From contig QQUD01000437.1 in the NCBI GenBank assembly GCA_008501785.1, positions 1-9,512 on the forward strand: a stretch of DNA of 9,512 bases, in the 5' to 3' direction. The notes beneath the pieces were generated by a model, which ran no database searches, was not told the DNA's origin, and saw nothing but the letters and a program-made list of their open reading frames with translations. Numbering within the stretch: the stretch's first letter is position 1; each line of letters opens with the position of its first letter. Below are positions 1 through 6,393 of this stretch, one piece after another. The DNA comes from Chloroflexota bacterium. GTDB taxonomy: Bacteria; Chloroflexota; Anaerolineae; Promineifilales; Promineifilaceae. Made by a program: the position numbers and the translations under genes.

Positions 1-42
1 CTCACGTTCTGCCAACCTCCTTTTTGATAAAGACTGATTATA
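1..42 (-). promoter_or_regulatory. Promoter and ribosome site of a gene leaving the left edge
   Basis: On the minus strand a perfect TATAAT (42-37) is followed by AGGAGG (21-16). A GTG lies ten bases further on at 5-3, so a minus-strand gene probably begins there and continues outside the window. A hexamer 17 bases upstream of TATAAT is only a poor -35. The start would lie about 25 bases after the expected transcription start. Only the first codon or two are visible, so nothing can be said about the product. Confidence 0.45.
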
Positions 43-76
43 CAAAATCTTCAACAAATGTATAACAAAGGTGATT

Positions 77-86
77 AACGGCCGTT
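77..86. repeat. AACGGCCGTT palindrome, intergenic copy
   Basis: This is a perfect AACGGCCGTT inside a longer 16-base palindrome (74-89, ATTAACGGCCGTTAAT). It is the only perfect intergenic copy outside gene remnants. The other perfect copies begin at 1087, 1291, 1821, 3766, 4591, 5081, 7459, 8019, 8502 and 8916. Copies with one mismatch begin near 872, 1187, 1339 and 2517. Confidence 0.85.
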
Positions 87-138
87 AATTCAACGCCGAG
101 TTGTTCCAACATTAGCCCATGGCTCCACCAAACAATCC

Positions 139-200
139 GGGCGAGGCAATCGGATTGAAGGCCATTTGTTTTATCAACCGCACACCCGATTGCCTAGCCC
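139..200. repeat. Imperfect inverted repeat (hairpin)
   Basis: The arms GGGCGAGGCAATCGG (139-153) and CCGATTGCCTAGCCC (186-200) are complementary at 14 of 15 positions and separated by 32 bases. The element sits between the leftward promoter and the 3' end of the broken DUF11-like gene. No terminal duplication or T-tract was seen, so it is described only as a hairpin repeat. The rest of 1-255 shows no coding sequence that I can support. Confidence 0.6.
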
Positions 201-255
201 CTACCATTACCGATTTGAATTTTGAAAATTCATAAGATGCGTCTCGCTTGCTTGA

Positions 256-563
256 TTATGGAGAAGGCGTGATCGAAGCGTTGTTCAAAATAAGTGGCAC
301 AAGGAGTAGGTAGCGTGTAGCCTGCTCAGACCTATTGTTTGCTAGATCCGGATCAGTGACCCCAGCCGGTGCAATAACCTCAGCCGCGTTACTGTAAACT
401 GAGTTGCCCACAACCCGTGTGTTTACGGTATACGTGACTACCCCACCGTTCGGGAAGCTGCCCAGCGTATCAGAGATGCTGTTGCCAACAGGACTACCAA
501 AATTAGAAGCAATATGGGCAGCCTGCGGGGGGGGGATTGTTTGTTGAAAGAAAATATTTTCAT
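256..563 (-). pseudogene. DUF11-like repeat protein fragment, out of frame at a run of nine C
   Basis: An ATG at 563-561 has a good ribosome site (AAGGA, seven bases upstream). As sequenced, it reads only 41 residues to a TAG at 440-438. That product contains a hydrophobic stretch, LPILLLILVVLLATASLI, which resembles a signal anchor. After the C9 run (527-535 on the plus strand as G9) the neighbouring frame is open to TAA at 258-256. It reads NGGVVTYTVNTRVVGNS, then SNAAEVIAPAGVTDPDLANN, which is the typical end of a DUF11/conserved-repeat domain of exported proteins. Next comes YLLLVPLILN, similar to the tails of Chloroflexota secreted proteins. One more C (or two fewer) would join the ATG to this frame as a 102-residue protein. 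It may be a decayed remnant, a sequencing error in the run, or a switchable gene. The joined form has no clear signal peptide, which favours decay. Confidence 0.55.
527..535. repeat. Homopolymer run of nine G (C on the coding strand)
   Basis: Nine consecutive G lie near the 5' end of the DUF11-like fragment. Runs of this length are prone to slipped-strand errors in replication and in sequencing. A length of ten would put the start codon in frame with the DUF11-like sequence, while nine does not. Confidence 0.8.
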
Positions 564-623
564 TGTTGTTTCCTTATATTTAATTGGTTAATTGAACAGC
601 AAGTGGTGGATTTGCCTAAACCA

Positions 624-874
624 CTATTCGCCTGTTTTATCTTTCAGTTCAGGGTATATCAGGGTAATATAAGCCGTTCCCCCCGAATAATCTGAGGCAA
701 ATATCTCTGCCATGGCAGCCTGGGTATCATCTAAGCCCTCCAGCGTTTCCTCAATGGGATCGTATAATTGACTATCATATGCCTCTTCTTCTCGTTCCAC
801 GCTTTGCGTGGAATGTTGGGCAAGACGCTCCGCGTCGCTTTTGTTCTAATCGCCAAATAAATCGGCCGGGTCAC
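624..874 (-). pseudogene. Small unknown gene interrupted by a double hairpin
   Basis: I do not recognise the protein. A GTG at 874-872 with a good ribosome site (GAAGGA within 888-880) starts VTRPIYLAIRTK, then meets a hairpin-rich stretch at 795-836. After it the coherent frame is a different one, reading EREEEAYDSQLYDPIEETLE and GLDDTQAAMAEIFASDYSGG, then TAYITLIYPELKDKTGE and a stop at 626-624. The 3' frame is open from 845 but has no start codon with a ribosome site. The acidic, well-formed C-terminal 55 residues look like real coding sequence. The simplest reading is a gene of about 70 residues broken by a small repeat insertion, though an unrelated short ORF cannot be excluded. Confidence 0.4.
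795..836. repeat. Double hairpin repeat
   Basis: Two perfect hairpins lie side by side: TTCCACGC-TTT-GCGTGGAA (795-813) and GACGC-TCC-GCGTC (824-836). They sit inside the small broken gene, exactly where its reading frame changes. This suggests insertion of a short mobile repeat. Confidence 0.65.
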
Positions 875-932
875 GGCCGTTCCTTCTCCTGTTACTATCC
901 TTTGCCGTACTTCATACTACCTCCAATGTAAA

Positions 933-981
933 TGTAGGGTGATTTGGCAAATCGCCGCCCGATTTGGCAAATCGGGCTACA
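933..981. repeat. Paired GATTTGGCAAATC hairpins bounded by TGTAG/CTACA
   Basis: Two adjacent near-palindromes share the core GATTTGGCAAATC: GGTGATTTGGCAAATCGCC (938-956), and a second at 957-977 with arms GCCCGATTT and AAATCGGGC. The unit opens with TGTAG and closes with CTACA, so the whole 49 bases is an imperfect inverted repeat. It lies about 70 bases after the stop of the minus-strand receiver-like gene and could act as a transcript end, but has no T-tract. Confidence 0.65.
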
Positions 982-1031
982 AATTTTCATTCATTTGCTG
1001 GTGCCGTGCAGCGGCGTGGTGTCTCCTCTCA

Positions 1032-1046
1032 AGATTGAACCAATCT
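1032..1046. repeat. Small hairpin after the receiver-like gene
   Basis: AGATTG-AAC-CAATCT is a perfect six-base-pair hairpin just six bases past the stop codon of the minus-strand gene ending at 1052. No U-tract follows on the minus strand, so it is at best a weak transcript end. Confidence 0.35.
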
Positions 1047-1051
1047 AAACC

Positions 1052-1390
1052 CTATCGCTGAATCATGTCTATCAGATCGGCCAGAGAACGGCCGTTTCCC
1101 TTTTCACTGTTAATAATCAACACTTCCTCACCTGCCGCCGTCAGCCCCACTAACTGCCAGCCGGAGTACTCCGTTAGCAGTTGGTAAACGGCCGTGGGGT
1201 CAATCTGGGTGTGGTCATAAATGATCACACCCGGTGGTACGTCGTCTAGCTGCGCCGGGGGGCTGGTAGATGATAGGCGCAGGATGGAGAAACGGCCGTT
1301 TTGCCGCAGTGTTCGTTCTGCACTGTCTAAGAGGAGGGAACGGCCGTATAAAATAATTGTTGTTGACACAGGCTGTGCTCCCATATCCAT
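1052..1390 (-). CDS. Small atypical receiver-like protein
   Basis: This is a 112-residue protein with the layout of a degenerate response-regulator receiver domain. It has an N-terminal strand (TIILYG, 11-16), an amphipathic helix (SLLLDSAERTLRQ), a strand ending in an acidic residue (GVIIYD, with D59 where the phosphorylated Asp would be), then WQLVGL and EEVLIIN strands and a C-terminal helix. The acidic pair after strand 1 and the conserved Lys after strand 5 are not evident, so phosphorylation is doubtful. There is no output domain. The start chosen is the ATG at 1390-1388, because GGAG lies nine bases upstream. ATG at 1405 and GTG at 1486 are in frame but have weaker sites. The gene lies 287 bases downstream of the giant sensor-regulator gene on the same strand, so a role in that circuit is plausible but unproven. 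Two perfect and two near-perfect AACGGCCGTT copies fall inside it, giving NGR twice, YGR and PTAV. Confidence 0.6.
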   Translation of the reverse strand: MDMGAQPVSTTIILYGRSLLLDSAERTLRQNGRFSILRLSSTSPPAQLDDVPPGVIIYDHTQIDPTAVYQLLTEYSGWQLVGLTAAGEEVLIINSEKGNGRSLADLIDMIQR

Positions 1391-1601
1391 ATGGCTTGAC
1401 TCCATTGTGGTGAAAGCAGATTTGTTGCTTACAACAAGCGTATTGAAACCGAAACAGGGGGTAGGATAAAGTGACAGAAGTGCCACAAAAGTGCCAACTT
1501 TTTATTTGGATTAGGAAGGGGGTACTACTTGGGAAAATGGGGATAGGAGATGGGTACTGTTGGAGAGAATGGGAGGTGGGAAGAGGGTTCTAAGGAATAA
1601 T

Positions 1602-1650
1602 GAATTGTGAATGCTGACAATGTCAGCTTGGAATTGTGAATTGTGAATTA
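1602..1650. repeat. GAATTGTGAAT repeats around a perfect hairpin
   Basis: GAATTGTGAAT (1602-1612) precedes a perfect hairpin GCTGACA-A-TGTCAGC (1613-1627). After three bases the motif returns as overlapping copies, GAATTGTGAATTGTGAATTA (1631-1650). It lies between the stop of the sensor-regulator gene and the receiver-like gene. The hairpin is 50 bases past the stop and lacks a U-tract on the minus strand. The remainder of the gap (1487-1600) is strongly purine-rich on the plus strand and holds no gene. Confidence 0.6.
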
Positions 1651-1677
1651 GGGTGGGAATGACGGTTTGGTCATGAC

Positions 1678-4600
1678 CTATGATTTATCTTGTAAGTGGC
1701 GACGGGCGTAGGCTTCTGCTTTGGCACGGCTGTCGAGGTGTAGGATGTCCATAATTTGCCTCATGTGGCGCTTGATGGTGCGCTCGCTGACATACAGTTG
1801 GGCGGCGACTTCGCGGTAGGAACGGCCGTTAGCAACCAGCTGCAAAATTTCCCATTGCCGTTTGTTCAATTCCACTTCAGGGCGCGTCACTCGCTGGAAT
1901 TCGGCCATCACCTTGCCCGCTAATTGGGGGGCGATGGGCGGCACACCGTCGCCCATCCCCGCGATGAGCATAAACAACTCTTCTGCCTGCATATTCTTTA
2001 ACAGATAGCCAGATGCGCCCGCTTTCAATGCCGCAAACAAGGTGTCGTCTGTGGCCGAGACGGTGAGCATGATAATGCGCTGGTCGGGGAATTCTGCCTT
2101 AATACGCTGCGTGGCTTCAATACCGTCACAAATTGGCATCTCGATGTCCATCACGATCAGATCGGGATGGGTTTGGCGAGCCAACTTTTGCGCTTCCAGT
2201 CCGTTGCTGGCTGTACCAACCACGGTGATGCCATAGATTTTGAGTATATTGGCTAACCCTTCAATAAAGAGCGGATGGTCATCAACCAGCAGCACACGTA
2301 GGGGAGCAGTTAATTGTGATGGTGCTGTTTCCTCAGTTTCTGGCTGCACTGCCATCGTTATTAACACCTGCGTTCCTTGCCCTGGCGTACTGCGGATTTC
2401 TAAACTGCCGCCCAGCTCAATTGCCCGTTCACGCATGATGTTAAGGCCAAAGTGGGGTGAAGAAGGAGATTGGGAGATTGAGGGATTGGAAGATTGGGGG
2501 TTTTTCGGATCGAAGCCACGGCCGTTATCGCTGATGATGAATTGGGCTTTATCGGGTGCGATTTGGGTGGCAATGATTTGCACCTGGGTGGCGGCGGCAT
2601 GTTTACGCACATTGGCTAATGCTTCCTGAATAATGCGCAGCAGGTGCAGGTCGTTGGGCGCAGCCAGCCACGACGGTTCATGAGATGGCAGACTGAGTAG
2701 TACCGAAATTTGCTGTTCCGTCTCAAAGGTCTCGGCCAACAGTTGCAACGCCGTCCAGAAATCGGTGGGGGTGCTGCCTGGTTTTTTCATGCCCAAAATA
2801 AATTCGCGCACATCATTATGCGATTTTTGCGTGACGCTGGTTAATTGTGCCAGCAGTTTGTCAACAGCCTCTTGCCGACCATCGGCCAGCAAAGCACGAG
2901 CCGCCTGCATTTGTAAATTGAGGTAGCCCATCACTTGCCCGATACTGTCGTGCAGTTCACGGCCAATCCGTTCACGTTCTTCTAGCGCAGACAAGGTTCG
3001 CTGCTGCGTCAGCAATTGGGCTTCGGCATGCACGCGCTTGCTAATGTCCTGGCTGAAATGAGCGTAGCCAATCAACGCACCCTGCTGATCAAAAATGCCA
3101 GAAAGACGAGAGATGATATGCTGCGTCCCAAGGGGCGTTTCTTGCACACGGGTATATTCATGTGCGCCAACCGTTTTTACGCGATTTAATCCCGCTCTAA
3201 ATCGGTCAGAATCTGTCACTAAAGAGGGGATGGTGGACAGCGATTTTCCCAGCACGTCTGTGGCTGGCATCCCGTATAACGTTTCGGCTATGGGATTAAA
3301 ATAAGTGACGCATAGCTCATGATCAATGGTGATGATCGCATATTCTGTGGCACTGCGTAAGATATTGTCCAGATAGGCGGTGGTGTCGGCCAACTGTGCG
3401 GTGCGATCTGACACGCGACCTTCCAAATCGGTGATTAGTGTGTTTAATTCGGCCGTCATCGTATTGAATGTGTGGGTTAAATAGCCGAATTCATCTTGAA
3501 CTTGCACGGGAATGTTGGTGTCCAGGTTGCCGCTGTTAACCAGTTTGACGCCTGCCAGCAGATTGTGCAATGGCTTGACCAAATTTTGCCTGAACGCCAG
3601 CGGCAGCCCTATGGAGACGAGAAGGACGCTGAACAACGTTAGCCAGAAAAGCGGCGTTAGAAAATGGTGCAGTGCTGTCCGAAAATCAAGGTGGTAATCT
3701 TCGATAACGCCTTCGGGTCCGCCACGAAAGGGCAGATCAGAGTTGAAACGGATATGTTCAGATGAAACGGCCGTTTTCCCCGGCCAAACACCCAACAGGC
3801 GTACTGTATGCCACCGCTTGTGAATGTCGAACTGGGGAAGCGCAGGCAGGTCTACCATTGTCATTTCAAAAGAGCCGTCGGCATATAATCGGAGTTGGAA
3901 CGTATACCGATTTTGAAAGGCATTTTTTTCTGGCATCTCAAACCAGGTGAGGGTCACTTGTTCAGGGGTCGTCTTTGCATAGACGCCGCTGGTTGCTTGC
4001 GACTGATTGGCCGGTGGCAGATTTGCCGCTTCCAAATTTGCCGCCAGCAGATTAATGGACGGTGCTGATCCATAGCGGAATAATGTGTCGGGCATATATG
4101 GAGGCTGTCCAAAGTTCACGCCTCCGTTCCATCTTACAAATAGCTCAGACCAGTGCTGGTCGAAGAAAGGAAATTCAAAGTCCAACGGCAAGCGCATTTG
4201 TTTCTCATCATACACCAGACGCTCTCCCCATTGCGCATTGTCGAAGGTCTTGTCCTGGGTATCGTCGAAGGGGCTGTAATCATAAGGGATTGAATCAATA
4301 TCATAACCATCTTCTGCGTTGGGGGTAAAGCGCAGGGTTTGGGGGGCGGTAATCAGGTTGGGGTTATCATAGGCAGCGACAAATGATGGTGTCATCGCTT
4401 GCCCGACGGTTCCCAGAACACCCAGAAAAAAGGCGAGTGTAATTGCGCTTAATCTGAACATGAATGTAGTTTGCTCTGGCAGATAGTTTAAATAAACCAG
4501 TGCAAACAGCAGCATTGCAAATAATAACCCCAAAGAGAGGAATATATTGGCTGTTGTCGTTGCCAGATCGGTTTTACCTTGCATGAGGAGAACGGCCGTT

Positions 4601-5199
4601 AATACCACGGGCAGCAGGAAAACCAACATAAAATCTCGCGCAGCACGGGCTGGGCGACCCTGTGGTCGCCAGAATTTGCGCCAAATAGGGAGTGGCTGCG
4701 TGTCGGCACGTCTCAACTGGCGCAGCAGAACGATCACCACCCAGAGGGAAATGATCACCAGGGCAATATCAGTGTTAGAGGGACGGTAGATAATGTACCC
4801 TTCCAAAAGGCGATTGTAACGATAAATGGCATAACCAACTTCCCACAAGGGGAGCAGCAGCATGAGACCGAGTACGATTCGGCTTTCACGTCGCCACTCG
4901 GGGTAAAGCTGGGGCATGCGGTAGGCAAATTGCACCAGCCAAACCATGCCAAAGGTCATGACGACGCTTTGCAAGGGCAGAAACCAGAAAGCGAGGTCGG
5001 GGTAAAGGGTTTGGTTGAGGAAATCGAGGAGGATGTAGCCGCTGACACTGATGAAAGCAAGGGTGAGGGTGATGGTTTGAAACGGCCGTTTTTGCCGCGT
5101 CCGCCATACTAAATATAGTAAATACCCTGTAATGTATGCGGCGAAAATGAGGAGTGTCAGGTCGCTGATGGCGGTGGGGGTGAGGTAGAAGGCGATCAT
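1678..5199 (-). CDS. Membrane sensor histidine kinase fused to a NarL/LuxR-type response regulator
   Basis: This 1173-residue protein is a complete phosphorelay in one chain. Residues 1-268 form about eight membrane helices. Residues about 270-510 are an extracytoplasmic domain with aromatic-rich strands such as LFVRWNGGVNFG and VTLTWFEMPEK, resembling beta-sandwich NIDO-like domains. A further helix (511-535) leads to HAMP (536-590), PAS (about 610-722) and HisKA_3 with phospho-acceptor H750 in GRELHDSIGQ. The HATPase follows, with N863 in its N-box, DNGRGFD at 891-897 and FGL at 917. The receiver (967-1085) has D973/D974, phospho-acceptor D1018, T1046 and K1068. A LuxR-type HTH (about 1108-1165) contains SYREVAAQLYVSERTIKRHM. 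The HisKA_3 and LuxR HTH pair is the NarX/NarL type, normally two separate proteins. Here a short linker (951-966) joins them, so the DNA-binding domain would be tethered to the membrane unless cleaved. The ligand is unknown. There is no ribosome site before the ATG. Confidence 0.93.
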   Translation of the reverse strand: MIAFYLTPTAISDLTLLIFAAYITGYLLYLVWRTRQKRPFQTITLTLAFISVSGYILLDFLNQTLYPDLAFWFLPLQSVVMTFGMVWLVQFAYRMPQLYPEWRRESRIVLGLMLLLPLWEVGYAIYRYNRLLEGYIIYRPSNTDIALVIISLWVVIVLLRQLRRADTQPLPIWRKFWRPQGRPARAARDFMLVFLLPVVLTAVLLMQGKTDLATTTANIFLSLGLLFAMLLFALVYLNYLPEQTTFMFRLSAITLAFFLGVLGTVGQAMTPSFVAAYDNPNLITAPQTLRFTPNAEDGYDIDSIPYDYSPFDDTQDKTFDNAQWGERLVYDEKQMRLPLDFEFPFFDQHWSELFVRWNGGVNFGQPPYMPDTLFRYGSAPSINLLAANLEAANLPPANQSQATSGVYAKTTPEQVTLTWFEMPEKNAFQNRYTFQLRLYADGSFEMTMVDLPALPQFDIHKRWHTVRLLGVWPGKTAVSSEHIRFNSDLPFRGGPEGVIEDYHLDFRTALHHFLTPLFWLTLFSVLLVSIGLPLAFRQNLVKPLHNLLAGVKLVNSGNLDTNIPVQVQDEFGYLTHTFNTMTAELNTLITDLEGRVSDRTAQLADTTAYLDNILRSATEYAIITIDHELCVTYFNPIAETLYGMPATDVLGKSLSTIPSLVTDSDRFRAGLNRVKTVGAHEYTRVQETPLGTQHIISRLSGIFDQQGALIGYAHFSQDISKRVHAEAQLLTQQRTLSALEERERIGRELHDSIGQVMGYLNLQMQAARALLADGRQEAVDKLLAQLTSVTQKSHNDVREFILGMKKPGSTPTDFWTALQLLAETFETEQQISVLLSLPSHEPSWLAAPNDLHLLRIIQEALANVRKHAAATQVQIIATQIAPDKAQFIISDNGRGFDPKNPQSSNPSISQSPSSPHFGLNIMRERAIELGGSLEIRSTPGQGTQVLITMAVQPETEETAPSQLTAPLRVLLVDDHPLFIEGLANILKIYGITVVGTASNGLEAQKLARQTHPDLIVMDIEMPICDGIEATQRIKAEFPDQRIIMLTVSATDDTLFAALKAGASGYLLKNMQAEELFMLIAGMGDGVPPIAPQLAGKVMAEFQRVTRPEVELNKRQWEILQLVANGRSYREVAAQLYVSERTIKRHMRQIMDILHLDSRAKAEAYARRHLQDKS
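2466..2501. repeat. Eight-base tandem repeat inside the kinase ATP-lid coding region
   Basis: The plus strand reads GGAGATTG, GGAGATTG, AGGGATTG, GAAGATTG, GGGG: four degenerate copies of an eight-base unit. On the coding strand it encodes the low-complexity stretch NPQSSNPSISQSPSSPH between DNGRGFD and FGLNIM, the ATP-lid loop of the kinase. Most HisKA_3 kinases have only a few residues there. Confidence 0.65.
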
Positions 5200-5218
5200 G
5201 AGGGTATTATATACCCAA
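5199..5218 (-). promoter_or_regulatory. Probable leaderless promoter of the sensor-regulator, inside a palindrome
   Basis: On the minus strand TATAAT (5211-5206) ends six bases before the ATG at 5199. Transcription would therefore start at or next to the start codon, which agrees with the missing ribosome site. The -10 box lies inside a perfect palindrome, GGGTATATAATACCC (5216-5202), a possible operator. The -35 region is weak (CTAGTT with a 17-base spacer) and abuts the MITE insertion site at 5235. Confidence 0.4.
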
Positions 5219-5234
5219 CTTGGTCATAAACTAG

Positions 5235-5375
5235 TAAGCGTTCCACGGTTTTTCAGTAGTCAGGCTGTCATTCCCGCGCAGGCGGGAATCCATCTTCGCA
5301 CTCGACAAGGATGGATTCCTGCCTGCGCAGGAATGACAATGAAAACACGACTACTGAAAAACCCTGGTAAGCGTT
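5235..5375. mobile_element. 125-bp MITE with 19-bp terminal inverted repeats and 8-bp target duplication
   Basis: The left end CCACGGTTTTTCAGTAGTC (5243-5261) and the right end GACTACTGAAAAACCCTGG (5349-5367) are inverted repeats with one mismatch. Both are directly flanked by TAAGCGTT (5235-5242 and 5368-5375), the expected target duplication. Inside is a nested hairpin with 29-base arms (5266-5294 and 5310-5338, two mismatches). It has the pattern of the widespread TCATTCCCGC...GCGGGAATCC repeats. There is no room for a transposase, so the element must have been moved by an enzyme encoded elsewhere. The IS family is not assigned; eight-base duplications are made by several families. Confidence 0.85.
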
Positions 5376-5384
5376 CAGTCTCAG

Positions 5385-5448
5385 AGGTGCAACGCACTTG
5401 TAAATGGCATTTTCGTGGCACATTACTTTGGGAAAGTGCGTCGCACCT
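5385..5448. repeat. AGGTGCRACGCACTT hairpin repeat
   Basis: The arms AGGTGCAACGCACTT (5385-5399) and AAGTGCGTCGCACCT (5434-5448) are complementary at 14 of 15 positions, with a 34-base loop. The element begins ten bases after the MITE's right target duplication. No flanking duplication was recognised. Confidence 0.7.
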
Positions 5449-5514
5449 GTACGTTACATATCCGTTGTTGTCATTGTAAAGATGATCGCCAGGTAATTGA
5501 ACCATGTCCTCACT

Positions 5515-5596
5515 CGTAATCGTAATCGTCATTCGTGATCGTGATCGATAATGAAACCGATTGCGATTACGATCACGATCACAAATGACGATCACT
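5515..5596. repeat. GATCGT/AATCGT simple-repeat palindrome
   Basis: Six-base units AATCGT and GATCGT are strung together on each side of a short centre, forming an inverted repeat. The arms at 5526-5547 and 5570-5591 are 22 bases long with one mismatch. Each contains TCGTCATT, one variable base, and GTGATCGTGATCG. It is low-complexity and palindromic, and no gene is supported here. The remaining 5597-5689 shows nothing I can identify. Confidence 0.7.
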
Positions 5597-5689
5597 TTAA
5601 GTTAGTCACTCCAAACAAGTTCCCATCAGAAAAGCGGCAATTCATCTAAACCACCCTTGACCTGCAAAATATACACGCCACTGTTAGGG

Positions 5690-6349
5690 TTAGGCTAACT
5701 TTACAAAATTTATCATTTGTTTATATGCGCCTACCCAATCTTCATGTGCATTTTTGATTCTTTTCTTTCTGTAGGGAAAATCATTATACAAAATCTCTGC
5801 GACTGCTTGCCATTCATTAAAAAACGCAATCCACCCATCCAGATCACTCAATCCACGATTTTGAAACCAAGGATATTTACTGGTGAAGTGAATATCTTTT
5901 TCTACTAATTTCCTATCTCTTTCCTGCAAAAGTCGCTTCATTGCTTTCTCAACATCAGGTTGATGCAGATAAATTAATGAAGGCGCAAGATCAGCTAGTT
6001 CTTTCCAAACAGTTTGATGCAACTCAACTATTTCTTCAACTGGATATTCACTCATAAACATAAAGAGCGCCGTATTCTGCCATAAGCGACTTTCAATTAC
6101 TGCCAAAAAATCTTCGTCCAGAACTTGCTCAACGAATGATCGCCACAATGGTGGTAATTTATTTGATAATTCCTTTAGTTTTATGCTATCGCAATCAATT
6201 GGATGTACATCATCCGTTTCAAGATACCACCTGCAATCAACATTTTGTTCTAGAAAATGCGCCCCCAAAAATTTACACGTCGTCGTTTTCCCAGAACCTG
6301 GCAATCCTTCAATCAATATCAGTTTTGTTTTTATTTCAGGTTTGTGCAT
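5690..6349 (-). CDS. P-loop NTPase, kinase-like, function unknown
   Basis: This 219-residue protein has a Walker A motif, GLPGSGKT (15-22), preceded by the strand KLILIE, so it binds and hydrolyses or transfers nucleotide phosphate. ETDDVHP (44-50) follows the position of the second strand and may bind substrate or metal. SLIYLHQPD (124-132) resembles the strand before the nucleoside-kinase lid, and arginines at 139, 144 and 146 fit a lid. The fold resembles AAA_33/thymidylate-kinase-like small kinases, but the substrate cannot be told. No membrane segment is seen. The gene is visibly more AT-rich than its neighbours and has no AACGGCCGTT copy, which suggests recent acquisition. It lies between the repeat island and the dead transposase. 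No strong ribosome site precedes the ATG. Confidence 0.8.
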   Translation of the reverse strand: MHKPEIKTKLILIEGLPGSGKTTTCKFLGAHFLEQNVDCRWYLETDDVHPIDCDSIKLKELSNKLPPLWRSFVEQVLDEDFLAVIESRLWQNTALFMFMSEYPVEEIVELHQTVWKELADLAPSLIYLHQPDVEKAMKRLLQERDRKLVEKDIHFTSKYPWFQNRGLSDLDGWIAFFNEWQAVAEILYNDFPYRKKRIKNAHEDWVGAYKQMINFVKLA

Positions 6350-6393
6350 TTTGAAAAACCCAGCTGTGACGCGGTCTTCTATTTATTCGAGCT

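Noticed and set aside
1406..1486. Longer N-terminus of the receiver-like protein from GTG 1486
   Set aside because: The added residues do not fit the receiver fold, and a better placed ribosome site precedes the ATG at 1390.
1500..1600. G-quadruplex candidate in the G-rich stretch
   Set aside because: Many GGG runs occur, but no four are close enough for a standard quadruplex; the best cluster has three with short loops.
2240..2629. 129-codon plus-strand ORF inside the kinase gene
   Set aside because: It lies opposite the HATPase and receiver coding region, whose motifs are clear on the minus strand.
5243..5367. CRISPR-like repeat
   Set aside because: It has the GGGAATCC-type hairpin but no regular direct repeats or spacers; terminal inverted repeats and a target duplication identify a MITE.
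5198..5595. ORFs on both strands of 93 and 111 codons
   Set aside because: They run straight through the MITE and simple repeats; the encoded DRDRNRNR-type strings come from the GATCGT units.
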